A DNA stretch of 64,000 bases from Meconema thalassinum (taxonomy: Eukaryota > Arthropoda > Insecta > Orthoptera > Tettigoniidae), in the NCBI GenBank assembly GCA_946902985.2, contig OX336392.1:20186716-20250715 (forward strand), written 5' to 3'. This document shows positions 10,466-20,594 of this stretch, piece by piece. A program made the translations under genes and the position numbers. Position 1 is the stretch's first letter; every line of letters begins with the position of its first letter. Below the pieces are notes generated by a model. That model was not told the DNA's origin. It saw only the letters and a program-made list of their open reading frames with translations, and did not search any database.

Positions 10466-10757
10466 CCGGCCCCGTGGTGTTGGGGTAGCGCGCCTGCCGT
10501 TCACGCGAAGGCCCAGGGTTCGATTCCTGGCTTCGTCAGGGATTTTAGACCAACGCGAGGGCTGGAACGGGGCGCACTCAGCCTCGTGAGGACAATTGAG
10601 TAGCTGTCTGACAATGAGGCAGCGCCCCGATCACGAAAACCAACGGTCGAGGGGACCCAATGCGCTGATCACGTGTCACCCCAATATCTTCAGGTCAAAT
10701 GGCTGAGAAGCGATCGCTTGGTAGGCCTAGGCCCTTCACGGGCTCTAGTACCAGGGG
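10466..10757 (+). mobile_element. tRNA-derived SINE, family S3
   Basis: Head GGCCCCGTGGTGTTGGGGTA (A box) and B box GGGTTCGATTCCTGG at 10515-10529, then a body with GAGGGCTGGAACGGGG and CTCAGCCTCGTGAGG. The minus-strand copy at 19821-20078 matches along its whole length, which fixes the 3' limit near 10757. Confidence 0.8.
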
Positions 10758-11588
10758 TTCCAACGTTCCCCGCCAGGTGCTGACTGCGATGGCATTTAGT
10801 AGCCATGTCCACAGTGTCGTGGACGTCTGCAGTCCTATCTGAATCACAGATAAGACACACTACCTAAGTCATCACTAGGACTCGGATTTTTAGGTGCTAA
10901 AGTTGGGAAAATATTTATTTTTTATGTATTAAAAATACCTGAAATATGTGAGAAAATAGTAAAAATATTTAATTATAATTTAGTTTAATAATGTGTATAT
11001 AAACAATATGCAGTACTCACGAATGCTACGTCTCACTGACTGCTGCAGAATTACAATACACAACGAGATATATCTTCAGGTTGTCCATCACAAATGACCG
11101 ACGATCATCGCGAAACTGCGGCAATATGAGTTTTCCCCTTGAGGTGTTGTGTAACTTGAGATCGCTGTTCAGCCTTGATTGCTTTCCCACATGGTTGGCA
11201 GAACAGAACGCCCCCATCAGAAGTAAAATTATCTTTAAATTCTGGAACAGACGATAACTTGTAGTTGCTTCTACTTTAGATATCGTAGAACTGCCTTACA
11301 CTTCACAGTGCCAGAAATGAACTGCATGTGAGTGACACTGGTTCCAGCTAGCTGGGGGAGGGGGAGGTCTAGCACGTGGTGCAATGTGGCTATGGACAAG
11401 GAAATCCCCGGCTTCCACAGTGAGTGACACGGGGCGACAAGTTAAGAATAACACAGTATTATAATCTGACATACGCTGTGGATGAGTAAGTTGAGTAAGT
11501 TGCCTAACATACAGGGAGGAGGGCCTGAATCAACCCTTATTTTAGGGGTTAAGGAGGCCGCTCCGACCCCAAGTCCCCTATCTCAAAT
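10758..11588. other. Unassigned sequence
   Basis: No domain or repeat recognised. There are AT-rich stretches at 10900-11000. Confidence 0.35.
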
Positions 11589-11590
11589 TA

Positions 11591-12222
11591 TAAGGTCCGT
11601 TCAAAAAGTAACAAGTCGGAGGCTGGAATGCGCAAACCGGTGACGACATGGGCTAATCGTGGCGTGTGTAACGAGGTGTGGTTCCGACTAGAGCGTGGAA
11701 GGTCACAGCCCATCGCTGGACGGCACGCGTGCATGTCACGTGACGATACAAAGCGAGCAGCAGCATGCATCAATCGTCCAACGCTGCCAGTCGCATTGCA
11801 AAGAGTGACATGGAGGCGTCAACCGAAGAGCAAAGAGGTGTTGTTCGGTTCCTGACAGCGAAAGGAGTAGGTGGAACGGACATTCATCGCCGAATGTCAC
11901 AAGTGTACGGCGAACACTGCATGTCCCTTGCAAGGGTCAAGGCGTGGCACAAGCGCTTCAGGGAAGGACGGGTGTCGTTAGCCGATGATGCCCGGTCTGG
12001 GGCACCCCCCTGCATTACCGATGACAACGTCCAGCTGGTTGATGCACTCATTACCAAGGACCGCCGAGTGACAGTGAACGCCATAGCCGCCGTGGTCGGA
12101 TTGAGCGTCGGAAGTGTGCACACCATCATGAAGGAACGACTGCAGTTGCGGAAAGTGTGTGCCCAATGGGTGCGCCACAGTCTTCAACCACACCAGGAAG
12201 CATGTCGAATGGCCCACTGTCT
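11591..12222 (+). mobile_element. Mariner-family transposon, 3'-truncated
   Basis: Begins next to a TA with a terminal-repeat-like AAGGTCCGTTCAAAAAGTAAC, followed by a 5' UTR and a transposase fragment. The G+C content is clearly higher than in the flanks. The element stops abruptly near 12222, where an S1 SINE fragment begins; no right terminal repeat is seen. Confidence 0.75.
11810..12222 (+). pseudogene. Mariner transposase, N-terminal DNA-binding half
   Basis: From the Met at 11810 the frame starts MEASTEEQRGVVRFLTAKG and continues through an HTH (VYGEHCMSLARVKAWHKRF), then DDARSGAPP, a second HTH (VNAIAAVVGLSVGSVHTIM) and KVCAQWVRHSL. This is the paired-HTH N-terminus plus linker motif of mariner/SETMAR-type transposases. 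An earlier Met at 11765 adds residues that do not resemble the family. The DDE catalytic domain is absent: homology stops at about residue 138 and the frame then runs into SINE sequence, ending at 12346. It cannot be a functional transposase. Confidence 0.85.
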
Positions 12223-12254
12223 TTGTCTTGATTTCCTAAGTAAAACCTACAAAG

Positions 12255-12349
12255 TTTGCTACACACCACCAATTGCAGAGGTAGGTTCTTTTACATGCCA
12301 TAAATATATGACCTGGGCTGTACTTCCCCTCCGAGTGAAGGCATGACAC
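12255..12349 (-). mobile_element. S1 SINE fragment
   Basis: The blocks GTTCTTTTACATGCCATAAA and CTTCCCCTCCGA(G)TGAAGGCAT match the middle of S1 on the minus strand. Head and tail are missing. It forms the right border of the truncated mariner. Confidence 0.6.
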
Positions 12350-13453
12350 AATAATAGTAACAAATGTTATGATCTATTACTGTGCCAATTTTGGATGAAA
12401 TCCATTTGTTAGTATAGAAGTTACATGCATTTAAAAATTGGACTTATCAGAAGGATTAAATAATGTTGGCACCACTGACATACTTTATAAACCCCAAATT
12501 AATGTAGAATGTTAGGTTCTATACGTATGCGAAGTTTAGAGCTGTTGGCTTGCATATATTCTGATTTATAGGTATTAGGGTAAAAAGATAGAGAGAGAGC
12601 ATTTATTTACAGTTGGCAGCCCTGATGGCTCTTTAGAATACGGATATTCATATGAGTTATGGTACAAAAGTCACATACGAAATTTGGTTGAAATCCATTT
12701 GTTAGTATAGTAGTTACATGCATTTAAAATTTGGGCCTATCAACAAGCTTAGAATCATGTTGGCAGTACTGACGTATTCTAGGTTCTCCAAATTATTGTA
12801 GAAGGTCGTGCACTATACATGTGCAAAGTTTCGAGCTCTTGGTTTGCATGCTTTCTGATATATTGGTATTAGGATAAAATAATAGAGAGAGCATTTATTA
12901 ACAGTTGGCAGCCCTGGTTGCTGCTAAAAATACGCACAGTCTTTGTTATTGTACACATAGTACATACGACATTTGGTTGAAATCCCATTGATAGTGTAGA
13001 CGTTACATGCATTTAAAAATTAGACTTATCAGCTTATGTAGATCAACTTATCATGTTGGTAACACTGTCATGTATGGCCTACAGGAAATTAAACTGAATT
13101 ATTATTATCTATATGTGTGCCAATTTTGGACTAGCTCCCATGCATACCTTCCACGATATCCAACATTGAGCTCAAATTTCAATTGCGATTTTTCAGCAGT
13201 TGGTAGCACTGACATCATTTTCAAATATGGCCTTGAGATATTCCAGCATAGATCATTACTCATACCAAATTTGGTTTCCATAGCTGCAGCCCTTTCGGAG
13301 TTGATAGGGGGGGGGGGGGGGGGCACACACACAGCCAGACAGACGGAAGGACAGACAAACAGACGGACAGACAGACAGACACACATTTTCCCGGATCGAT
13401 CTCATAAGTCTTCTTTTTCCTCATTTTTGCAAAATGAGAAAAGTTGGCTAATA
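12350..13453 (-). mobile_element. Family A array element, copy A1 (3'-truncated)
   Basis: On the minus strand it starts with the hairpin block AGCCAACTTTTCTCATTTTG (right end, about 13434-13453), then CGATCCGGGAAAATGTGTGT, a GTCT microsatellite (13326-13382), a run of C (G run 13305-13322 on +), and CTCC..AAACGG-like sequence. About seven monomers of ~146 bp follow, each with a GCTGCCAAC-like word. The 3' stem-loop is missing; the copy stops at the S1 fragment. Confidence 0.6.
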
Positions 13454-14530
13454 ATTGTCACAATTCCACCAGAGAGGTTTTTGCCCATCTATATGTTGCC
13501 AGGTTATGAATAAAATCGAAATTGTATCCCTTGCTCCAAAGAAAAGACCCGTCACAACTGTCTGTCGTAAATTATAAGGTTCAAGGAGAAATGGATAGAA
13601 GATTCGTGCATGGTTTCTTTTAAGATAGGCTGAGAGATAGCAGATTGAAAACGTATCAAGTTGGACCGATAATCTTAGCTTCAACCTCCGCCTTCTTGAT
13701 GGCAATCATCTTGATCCTACGATTGTTACCACCAACATCGCAGTGCAAGTCTTCATGTAGTTCAAAATGTTTGAGACGATCATGATTATGATGGTATTAT
13801 CACGCTTAATCCCCGAGGACAACTCCCTAGCACACTTGGTAAAGTTTCAAACTTACTCCAGTCTCTACAGCGGCCTGTGTTGTTGGAATGTCCCGGTAGA
13901 GTTCGCACTAGCGTTCCTGTCCCTGTTTACTGTAGCACATCTGTCCATTCGAAACTCGTTAATCCATCGCTTGTTTCATAATACATGAGCTAGCACATGA
14001 AACCGTGGCAAACAACTCCACAGCCCTTCCTTTCTGAGGTTATGAACACCATGCTTGAAATGTGTGCGTTCTTAATAGCTCTCGTAGTTGCTTCACAGTT
14101 TTAGCTGATTCTTATTCTATCACTGGTAAGCAACAGTCGTAATGATTCGCTAGCAATGAACGTCAAATTGTAGAGGTATGTCGCCTCGCTGTTTCTCCCC
14201 TTAGAACTACAATAGCAAACTCATCGTTATCAATTTCAAGTTTGTGGTTGATATTCAGCCGTTGATAATTTTACTCACAGATTCCACGCAATATTATTAA
14301 TAATATGTAGCATACGTTTTGGAATGTCGCTGGGTGACAGTAACTGCTCTCTAGATCATTTTGTTGGCTTTCAGAAGAATTCCCACGGGAACAGCTCTTA
14401 AAGGACACAACACTATTAACGACCAGTGGCGTAATAACGATTTGCTTCTGGAGGGTGATGAGTGGAATCAAATCTGAACTAAGAAGCTATAAAAAGCATT
14501 TTCTGGGTCTATTCAATTGCCTGATTTACC
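13454..14530. other. Unassigned sequence
   Basis: Frames such as 13767-13988 (+) and 13448-13705 (-) show no recognisable domain. Nothing further is assigned. Confidence 0.35.
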
Positions 14531-14534
14531 CCTT

Positions 14535-15045
14535 ATAGAACAGAACTATTGTTTCGAATGTTTTCTTTTGTTTTTTTTCTTTCTTTTGTCTTTTGTTTTA
14601 ACTTCTGGTTTTGTGTTTTTTTAATGTGTATTATGTTTTTGGTTTTATTTTGTTTTTCACTTTTTGCCATTGCTTGTTTCTTTTCCGTTTTTTTTGTTTG
14701 CTTTTGTTTTTTGTTTTTGATTTTTTCTTTTGATATTGTGTGTATTGTTGTACGCGTTTTCTTTTATTTTTGCTTTTGGTTTTAGGTTTTGTGTTTAATA
14801 TTGTACGCTTTTTATTTAATTTTTGTTTTGTGTTTTTGGTTTTGTGTTCATTGTTTTGTGTTTTTCTTTTGTTTTTACTTTGTTTTTCTTTTGGTTTATA
14901 GTTGTACGCCTCCTATTTTATTTTTGTTTTGTGTTTCAGGTATTGTGTTTTATGCTTTAAGCTTTAAATTTGTGTCTTCAGTTTATTTGGTTATGTTTGT
15001 TGTTTTCCCTTTCGTTTTTGCTATTTTGTTTTTGATTTTTTCTTT
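14535..15045 (+). repeat. T/G-rich simple-sequence tract, about 0.5 kb
   Basis: The plus strand is almost all T with G and few A or C. It consists of degenerate TTTTGTTTTTG and GTTTTGTGTTTTTGGTTTTG units, with larger blocks (TTGTGTTTAATATTGTACGC-like) recurring at about 14735, 14800 and 14900. The Phe/Cys/Val-rich frames here (14549-14785, 14789-15082) are compositional artefacts. Confidence 0.8.
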
Positions 15046-15376
15046 GAGTGGGAGCTTGGGCGAAGTGAGACATGAAAGCTAAACTACAGGTTTTCGTGTT
15101 TGATCTCGATAACATATGAAACGTTTTATTTGCGCCTATCAATGTGGAAAGGTTTTGCTTAAGCAAGTGGTAAGTTTAGGTAACACTTATATATTTTCGC
15201 GAATAAACAGAAATGTTTTTTAGGTGGTGAGTACAGTATATGCGAATACTACATAATCTAGTCGTTTGGCTCCAATCCAAAGATTGGTTCATTCAGAATA
15301 TGAATTGCATCGAATTACGTATTTTTATTATTTGGCTCTGGGGGGAGGGGTTGTTGATCCCCGTAATCACCCCACG

Positions 15377-16008
15377 TACAGGGTCATTATCTATGTGCGC
15401 CCCGAGAAACACGGCAACGTAAGCCGCCTTTAACTGGCGCAGATCACGGGTGCGCTTACGCGGTTCAGCCGGTAGAGGCGCGCTCCGCTGACTCATATCG
15501 TTAGTTCACACGTGTTTTGTCATTCATATGGACGTGTATCTGCAAATCTTAGACGTTAGTGTTGCACGTTTAGTGAGTATTGTGATTACTGTGATTGTTG
15601 GTCAAGCCTAGACACCAAGTCACATTGCGCGAACGTGTGTATATCCATTATTCGTATATGAAAAGCAAAAAATCTTGTTCTGAAATGAGACGAAAATTTC
15701 GAATCAAGTTTCGAGGAAGACCTGTGCCTAATGCCAGTACAATTAGGAGGCTCGCTAAACGATTCAAGGAAACAGGCTCCGTAAATAATAAAAGAGTTGA
15801 CAGACAATCTTTCATCAAAAGATGTCAGGTGTGTGTTACAAGAGAGGGAGGACATTTTCAGCATCGCCTATCAGCACTGTAAGTACACATTAATGAACAT
15901 GTTTGGTAAAAGTGTGAAAGTGCGCGCCACCACCGGCTGAACCGACCTGCGCCAGTCACAGCTGCCTTAGCTTGCCGTGTTTATCGGGGTGCACATAATA
16001 ACCCTGTA
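15377..16008 (+). mobile_element. DUF4817-type DNA transposon with ~100-bp TIRs
   Basis: The left arm 15377-15484 and right arm 15922-16008 are imperfect inverted repeats. Both carry ACAGGGT, GTGC(A/G)CCCCGA, AAACACGGCAA, CTGGCGCAG and GGTTCAGCCGGT in the same order. With TA at each border (TA-CAGGG ... CCCTG-TA) it fits a Tc1/mariner-type element. Inside is a transposase N-terminal relic only. The element is internally deleted, so it is non-autonomous. Confidence 0.75.
15595..15882 (+). pseudogene. DUF4817-like HTH transposase fragment
   Basis: The frame contains VTLRERVYIHYSYMKSKKSC and later NASTIRRLAKRFKETGSV. The pattern 'E.v.I...Y......c..aaR.F...yp.r..P...ti.rl..rF.eTGSv' is typical of the DUF4817 helix-turn-helix domain in insect transposable-element proteins. 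The homology ends soon after TGSVNNKR and no DDE domain follows. It lies between the TIRs of the element at 15377-16008. Confidence 0.65.
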
Positions 16009-16580
16009 GTTACGCAACTGTTAACGACGGACCAATAAACTGATAAATGACAGTCAGTTTCTAATGCAGTTGAAAGAAAGTTACCTTTCATGTCTTTAAG
16101 AATTTCGTGTTCATCAATAACCAATTACTTTTTTAAAGTTGCCCCTTAATATTCAATTTCTTCATTTTTGGTTATACTGTACTTGTAATTGTGCCCCTGA
16201 CCGTCGAGATACTAATTTTTTAGTGCCCATAATTGCCTATCTTAATAGATTATGCGTTTTTATAGCTTGTATGTAGGCTAACTAGCATATAAACTGTAGT
16301 TCTCAAAAACGGTATTTTTTGATAATTAGATACAAGAGTATTCCATTTTAATTTTGAATAGAAATTTATTGGAATTGCTCCGCCCAAAATTATAATGAGT
16401 GATTGATCCTGGAATTATGTAAGCAAACAGGAAATGTTGCTCATGAATATGCACTCCTAAAGTAGGCAGGGTTTGTTATATAGCAACTCTATTGAGAGAA
16501 TAATGGAATTTAATTTATTTATATTTGAATCGCAGCCAATGGTCATAGCAGGGTACTTTTATTGAACGCCTGTAGGCTCC
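16009..16580. other. Unassigned AT-rich sequence
   Basis: No gene or repeat family recognised. Confidence 0.35.
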
Positions 16581-16584
16581 CAGC

Positions 16585-16680
16585 AAGTTCAATTTCAAGT
16601 AGTTCCGACTTTGGTTACCAGATGCCACTGTCACGGACATTAGCGGCGAACATTGAAACTTGATAGTGCGTTTCTACCAA
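16585..16680 (-). mobile_element. S1 SINE fragment
   Basis: TCAATTTCAAGTAGTTCCGA, TACCAGATGCCACTGTCAC and GGCGAACATTGAAACTTGAT follow the order of the S1 3' half on the minus strand. Head missing. Confidence 0.65.
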
Positions 16681-17145
16681 GAAACAAAACATCAAAAAAC
16701 TTACAAAAATGCTGTGTTGCGCTCAAGATAAAAGTAACAAATAGAATGTGTAAGTTTTACAACTAAATGGAAAATTGATTCTATGTTAAAAGTCATATTC
16801 GCTGTCCTTGGGGTAAATCTGAGACTTGTTCTGGAACAAAACTCTCGCTTTCTGTGACATCGGCCAAAAGCGAAAGCTTTCAAAGATAATTGCCACTCTT
16901 AAGTGGAAAAAGCAGCGCATCAGCAGGAAAAACAAGTATAATTAATGCTCTTCTAATATTTATGCGTCGGGTGTGCTTCTTGAGATGTACTGAGTTGTAA
17001 GAAGTTCGACGATGTCGAAATGTAAATATGTCAGATAACTGTATCATAATGATAGTCATTAAAGTACTAGTTTTGATTATGATACAGTTTCTACAACCAA
17101 TCAGAGCTCAATATTTTCATTCATTGACCAATTAAGTAAGGATAG
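16681..17145. other. Unassigned sequence
   Basis: No domain seen. AGTGACTATCATTATGATAC-like inverted words at 17037-17090 (TATCATAATGATAG and TATGATACAGTTT) suggest a weak palindrome only. Confidence 0.3.
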
Positions 17146-17149
17146 CTGG

Positions 17150-17535
17150 ACATGCGCTCAAAATCCAACATGTCAGACATGAATTACATGATTTGAAAGT
17201 TGACAATGTAATTGGATCAACCATTGTAGTTACAATCCCAAGCACTAAGACAACATCAGCACGCACCTTTACGGTAACAAGAAAATACTATGAAATATGC
17301 AAGAGATTTATGAATCTACGTCCAGAAGATTGCAACACAGGATCCTTCTATATAAATTACCGACATGGAAAGTGCACCGCCCCATAAGTTCGCGTAAATA
17401 AACTGGCAAATTTGAGAAAAGAAATAGCACTGTTCCTTAATATCCCCAATCCCAATTTCTACGCAGGGCATTGTGTTTCGTAAGACTTCAGTGACAGTTT
17501 GAGTTAATGCTGCTGGTGCCAATCAGCAGGCTGTA
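17150..17535 (+). pseudogene. Crypton-like tyrosine recombinase relic
   Basis: Reading from about 17163 without a Met: RHELHDLKVDNV, STIVVTIPSTKTTSARTFTV, an insert ending FYINYRHGKCT (to 17376), then after a break VNKLANLRKEIALFLNIPNP, NFYAGHC and, one frameshift later, FRKTSVTV-stop-VNAAGAN. The GHxxRxT-type motif (here GHC/FRKTS) with an upstream 'F.(I/V)NY..GKCT' block is characteristic of the phage-integrase-like YR proteins of Crypton-type elements in insects. The catalytic Arg of the HxxR box is present. The downstream Tyr motif is not visible and the copy has a frameshift and stops, so it is inactive. Confidence 0.65.
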
Positions 17536-18813
17536 AACATATGGCATTGCCAAGCAGACAGAGCGCATGCGTGGGTCAGAGAACTAGTAAAGCACAGACA
17601 ACAAACCCAGCGCTTGCACTCCGATCACTCAATTCAAGAGACTGAATCTCGACAGACATTTATGAATATGTATAATAGAACATAAAATAAATTTATAATT
17701 ATCGTCATAAACAGCCGTATGCAACTCTTCTATAATGGTAATTAACCTTTTAAATGCTAAGTTCTTTCATTTGCGTGTAAAAACCTTGTAGAAGCCGTTA
17801 CTTTTAACTTATTCGGGGGGTGCTATTCTGAAAATTACTTTATGTTTTAGGTTTATTAATCTAAATGCAAATTCAAAATCCTATGATTATAATAATTTTC
17901 AATTTGGGACAAACCAAATTATTTTTTGTGCCTACGCTTCCGTTCTCTCCATACCAAGTAAAGGACCTAAATCAGTGGGCGACTAATAAAATTTGCTCTT
18001 CACTAGTGTTAATAACTGTCGGATTTTTTTATCTAAAATCACAATGTGGCGTGAAGAACTTGCTTTTTGTTCAGGCATGGTGATTTACAACACAGATGAA
18101 CTCCAGCTGTAGAGGACAAACGTCTACATAATGCTCTGTTAGTTACTTCGGGAAGCGAAAGTAGAAAACACGAATAATACTACATAATGTCCAATAGATA
18201 GCAGAAATGCAGAGATCGACTCGACACTAAATAGTAAATGGGAAATATGAAAAAAAGAACGTTCTCGTGCACCGTCTATAGTCGGGCGTAGCACTCAACG
18301 GGTTAAGACACGAGTATGTTTATAAAACGAGCGTTGCATAATGTACTATTAATGCCCATTCTGCACTTCAAAAGTTTTTATTTTATTTTAATTTCTTTGT
18401 TCTGACCAAAGAAATATGTTTTAACTTTTAACACGCCAAACAAAAAGCCTTTATTTCCTTGGCTTGTTTGTTTGTTCGTTCGTTTGTTTGTAATTTTATT
18501 GCCAGTTAGTGGATCAGTGCGAGCAACTTCCGAGTGGGCGTCTGGCAGATAGTGTGCCCCATGATTTGCCCAGGGCCCTGCAACTGTTAGGGCTGGCCCT
18601 AGCACCCCACAACTTAGCAGCCCTGAGCCTGCCATGGCCTAGTCAGCGTCTCCACGGTCTCTGCTATTAATCGTTCACGGAGCTCCGCCCACTAGTGGAT
18701 TCTTTCCGAGAGTCCCTCGGAATGTGCCCCTACTGCACCAATAAATCTTCAGTGATTAAACGTCACTGCTGGAATACATCTGATTACTTTGTCGAGATGT
18801 TGTTAGTCTAGTC
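17536..18813. other. Unassigned sequence with a TTTG/TTCG microsatellite
   Basis: No gene recognised. A (GTTT/GTTC)n run is at 18467-18493. The G+C-rich block 18515-18730, with TGCCCAGGGCCCTGCAA and many short CAG words, may be an unrecognised repeat. Confidence 0.35.
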
Positions 18814-19034
18814 CAGGGCTGCACAACCTTTTCATAAGTGGGGGCCAAGTTTATTTTTACATAATAAGTGGCGAGCCGGAAGTTACCTTGCCAAACCCTA
18901 CCGCTAAAGCTTATTTTACTATTACCGGAATAACCTATTTTACCAGCAGACAAAACATATGTTTCAATACCATTTTTATGTTCTCTAAATGGTTTAAATC
19001 CATTTTGAAGTCTCTTCGCAAATTGCGTTATTAA

Positions 19035-19470
19035 TTAATTTATTTATTTATTTATTTATCGTATGGCATTTAGTGCCGGGAGTGTCCGAGAACAAGTTCG
19101 GCTCGCCTGAGTCTGTAGCTGCTTCCAGCGAACACCCTTAGAGAGCTATAAGTTCCGTTCAATTTCATGTAGTTCCAACTTTCGCTACCAGATATCAATG
19201 ATACCTAGTGGTGAACGTTGGAACTTTGATAGAGCGTTCCGACGAAATCCATCCTAACAATTTAGCTTCACACAAGTTTAGTCTGTGGAAGGATCATTTT
19301 TTCATGCCTTAATCTATGATATGGGACCGCTGGATTTACTTCCCGTCCGAAGGAAGGCATACTGAAGGATTTTTAATGCTCTTAAAAAATCCGACGACTT
19401 GGGCCGGCATTGAACCTGCTATCTTGGGCACAGCAGTTCAGCATGCTACTAACTACGCCACCGAAGCCGC
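19035..19470 (-). mobile_element. S1 SINE, full length
   Basis: Flanked by a perfect 12-bp target duplication TTGCGTTATTAA (19023-19034 and 19471-19482). On the minus strand the order is a tRNA-like head ending the right side (GCTTCGGTGGCGTAGTT complement), B box near 19410-19420, a body with CCTTCCTTCGGACGGGAAGT, and a 3' tail of TAAATAAATAAATAAAT next to ATCGTATGGC. At about 436 bp it defines the full length of S1 in this window. Confidence 0.92.
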
Positions 19471-19682
19471 TTGCGTTATTAAGTTATCAAATTACTGATT
19501 TAAAATCAACTTACTCATAATTAGAAAAGGTTTAGGGGTATATAAAATAAAATACTATCACAAGGTTGTAAAATTTTTATTTTTACAAAAAAAAAACAGA
19601 ATTCATAATATCAATGTATATACAAAATAAAAATCAATATATCGTCAAACTGACCATCAAATCAGGTAGTAGCCTAATGCTC

Positions 19683-19803
19683 TTAATGTGATACTTGGCA
19701 TAGTTTATATTTCAATAGTCTGTCAATATCAGGTTCAATGTTAGAGATGGCAATGCGCAAGTTTCCATCCAATAGTGTATCACTTAAAGAAAACATTTTT
19801 ATA
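19683..19803 (-). pseudogene. hAT transposase C-terminal fragment
   Basis: The minus-strand frame reads MFSLSDTLLDGNLRIAISN, then IEPDIDRLLKYKLCQVSH and a stop at 19683. The 'LDenLr.i.is..ePdId.L...KqcQ.SH' ending is typical of the extreme C-terminus of hAT-type transposases such as the GTF2IRD2/ZMYM-like group. No RNase H-like catalytic part survives. It lies between the two SINEs, inside the CAGGGSTG termini. Confidence 0.65.
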
Positions 19804-19820
19804 ATTTTATTATTTCAACT

Positions 19821-20078
19821 GACCCCCCCCCCCTGGCACTACGGCCCCTTGAAGGGCCTAGGCCTACCAAGCGACCCTGCCCAGCGCATCGGGTTCCCTC
19901 GGCAGTTAATCTTGGTTCTCGTTACCGGGGCGCTGCCTCACTGTCATACAGCTACTCAATTCTTCTCACGAGGCTGAGTGCACCCCGTTCCAGCCCTCAT
20001 GTCGGTTTCTAAAATCCCTGATGGAGCCGGGCCTCCGGGTGAGAGGTAAGCGCGCTACTCCAACACCACAGGGCCGGC
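19821..20078 (-). mobile_element. S3 SINE, full copy
   Basis: Flanked by a perfect 12-bp target duplication ATTATTTCAACT (19809-19820 and 20079-20090). It is the reverse complement of the S3 copy at 10466, with the tRNA-like head at the right (GGCCCTGTGGTGTTGGAGTA on minus) and a run of G/C at the 3' end (19823-19832). The B box has decayed. Confidence 0.9.
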
Positions 20079-20190
20079 ATTATTTCAACTAGGGCCTACA
20101 ATAATGGGAAAAATCTCATCATTCGCAATATATTCACGTTTTCAAAAGTATAACATATTTATCCGCGGGCCGCAAGCACACCCCTGTCTT

Positions 20191-20594
20191 TTCCAATTCA
20201 TCTCTGTGAAACTGCGGCGAGGATATGAAAGAGATGTCACGAAAAGAATCTGAGCTCTAAATTTTAGAAGCACTGGCCTACGAAGGTTTTACACTGAGTC
20301 TTTTGTAACTTTTCTTGTAGTGGCAAGAGATTGAGCTACAAAGAAAACATCGGAATTGTTTTCCTGGTCATTTAATATTTGTCAGTGCATAAGCAATGAA
20401 ACACCAGCCCTTTATTGGAATTCCTCTCTGTGGAAGAACCGAGCTTGCATACTGCAGCGCAAAAACATGTTAGCTGCGTAGCATTGCACACGACTGCATT
20501 GGGGAGAGTGGGGGTTCGAATTCAACCGCATTGAGACGGGGATAATAATAGGGGTTATATGTGTATATTATTATAGCCAGTTACACACAATCTA
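20191..20594. other. Unassigned sequence
   Basis: No gene recognised. The part near 20510-20545 resembles a decayed tRNA-like SINE edge, too weak to call. Confidence 0.3.

Larger units (their letters stand above)
18814..20190 (-). mobile_element. hAT-like transposon carrying two SINE insertions
   Basis: The left end CAGGGCTGCACAACC (18814) and right end GCACACCCCTG (to about 20190) are short inverted termini of hAT type (CAGGGSTG). The minus strand carries the C-terminus of a hAT transposase. Removing the SINEs at 19035-19470 and 19821-20078, each with its own target duplication, leaves about 660 bp. The element is therefore heavily deleted and older than both SINEs. An 8-bp target duplication is only partly matched. 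Confidence 0.65.

Noticed and set aside
11765..12346. A complete 193-aa mariner protein
   Set aside because: Residues beyond about 138 come from a SINE fragment; no DDE domain exists.
13007..13513. A 168-aa frame with a Gly run and Arg/Thr/Gln repeats
   Set aside because: Translation of family A copy A1, including its poly-G run and ACAG microsatellite.
14549..15082. Phe/Val/Cys-rich frames resembling membrane proteins
   Set aside because: They arise from the T/G-rich low-complexity tract; the apparent membrane segments are compositional.
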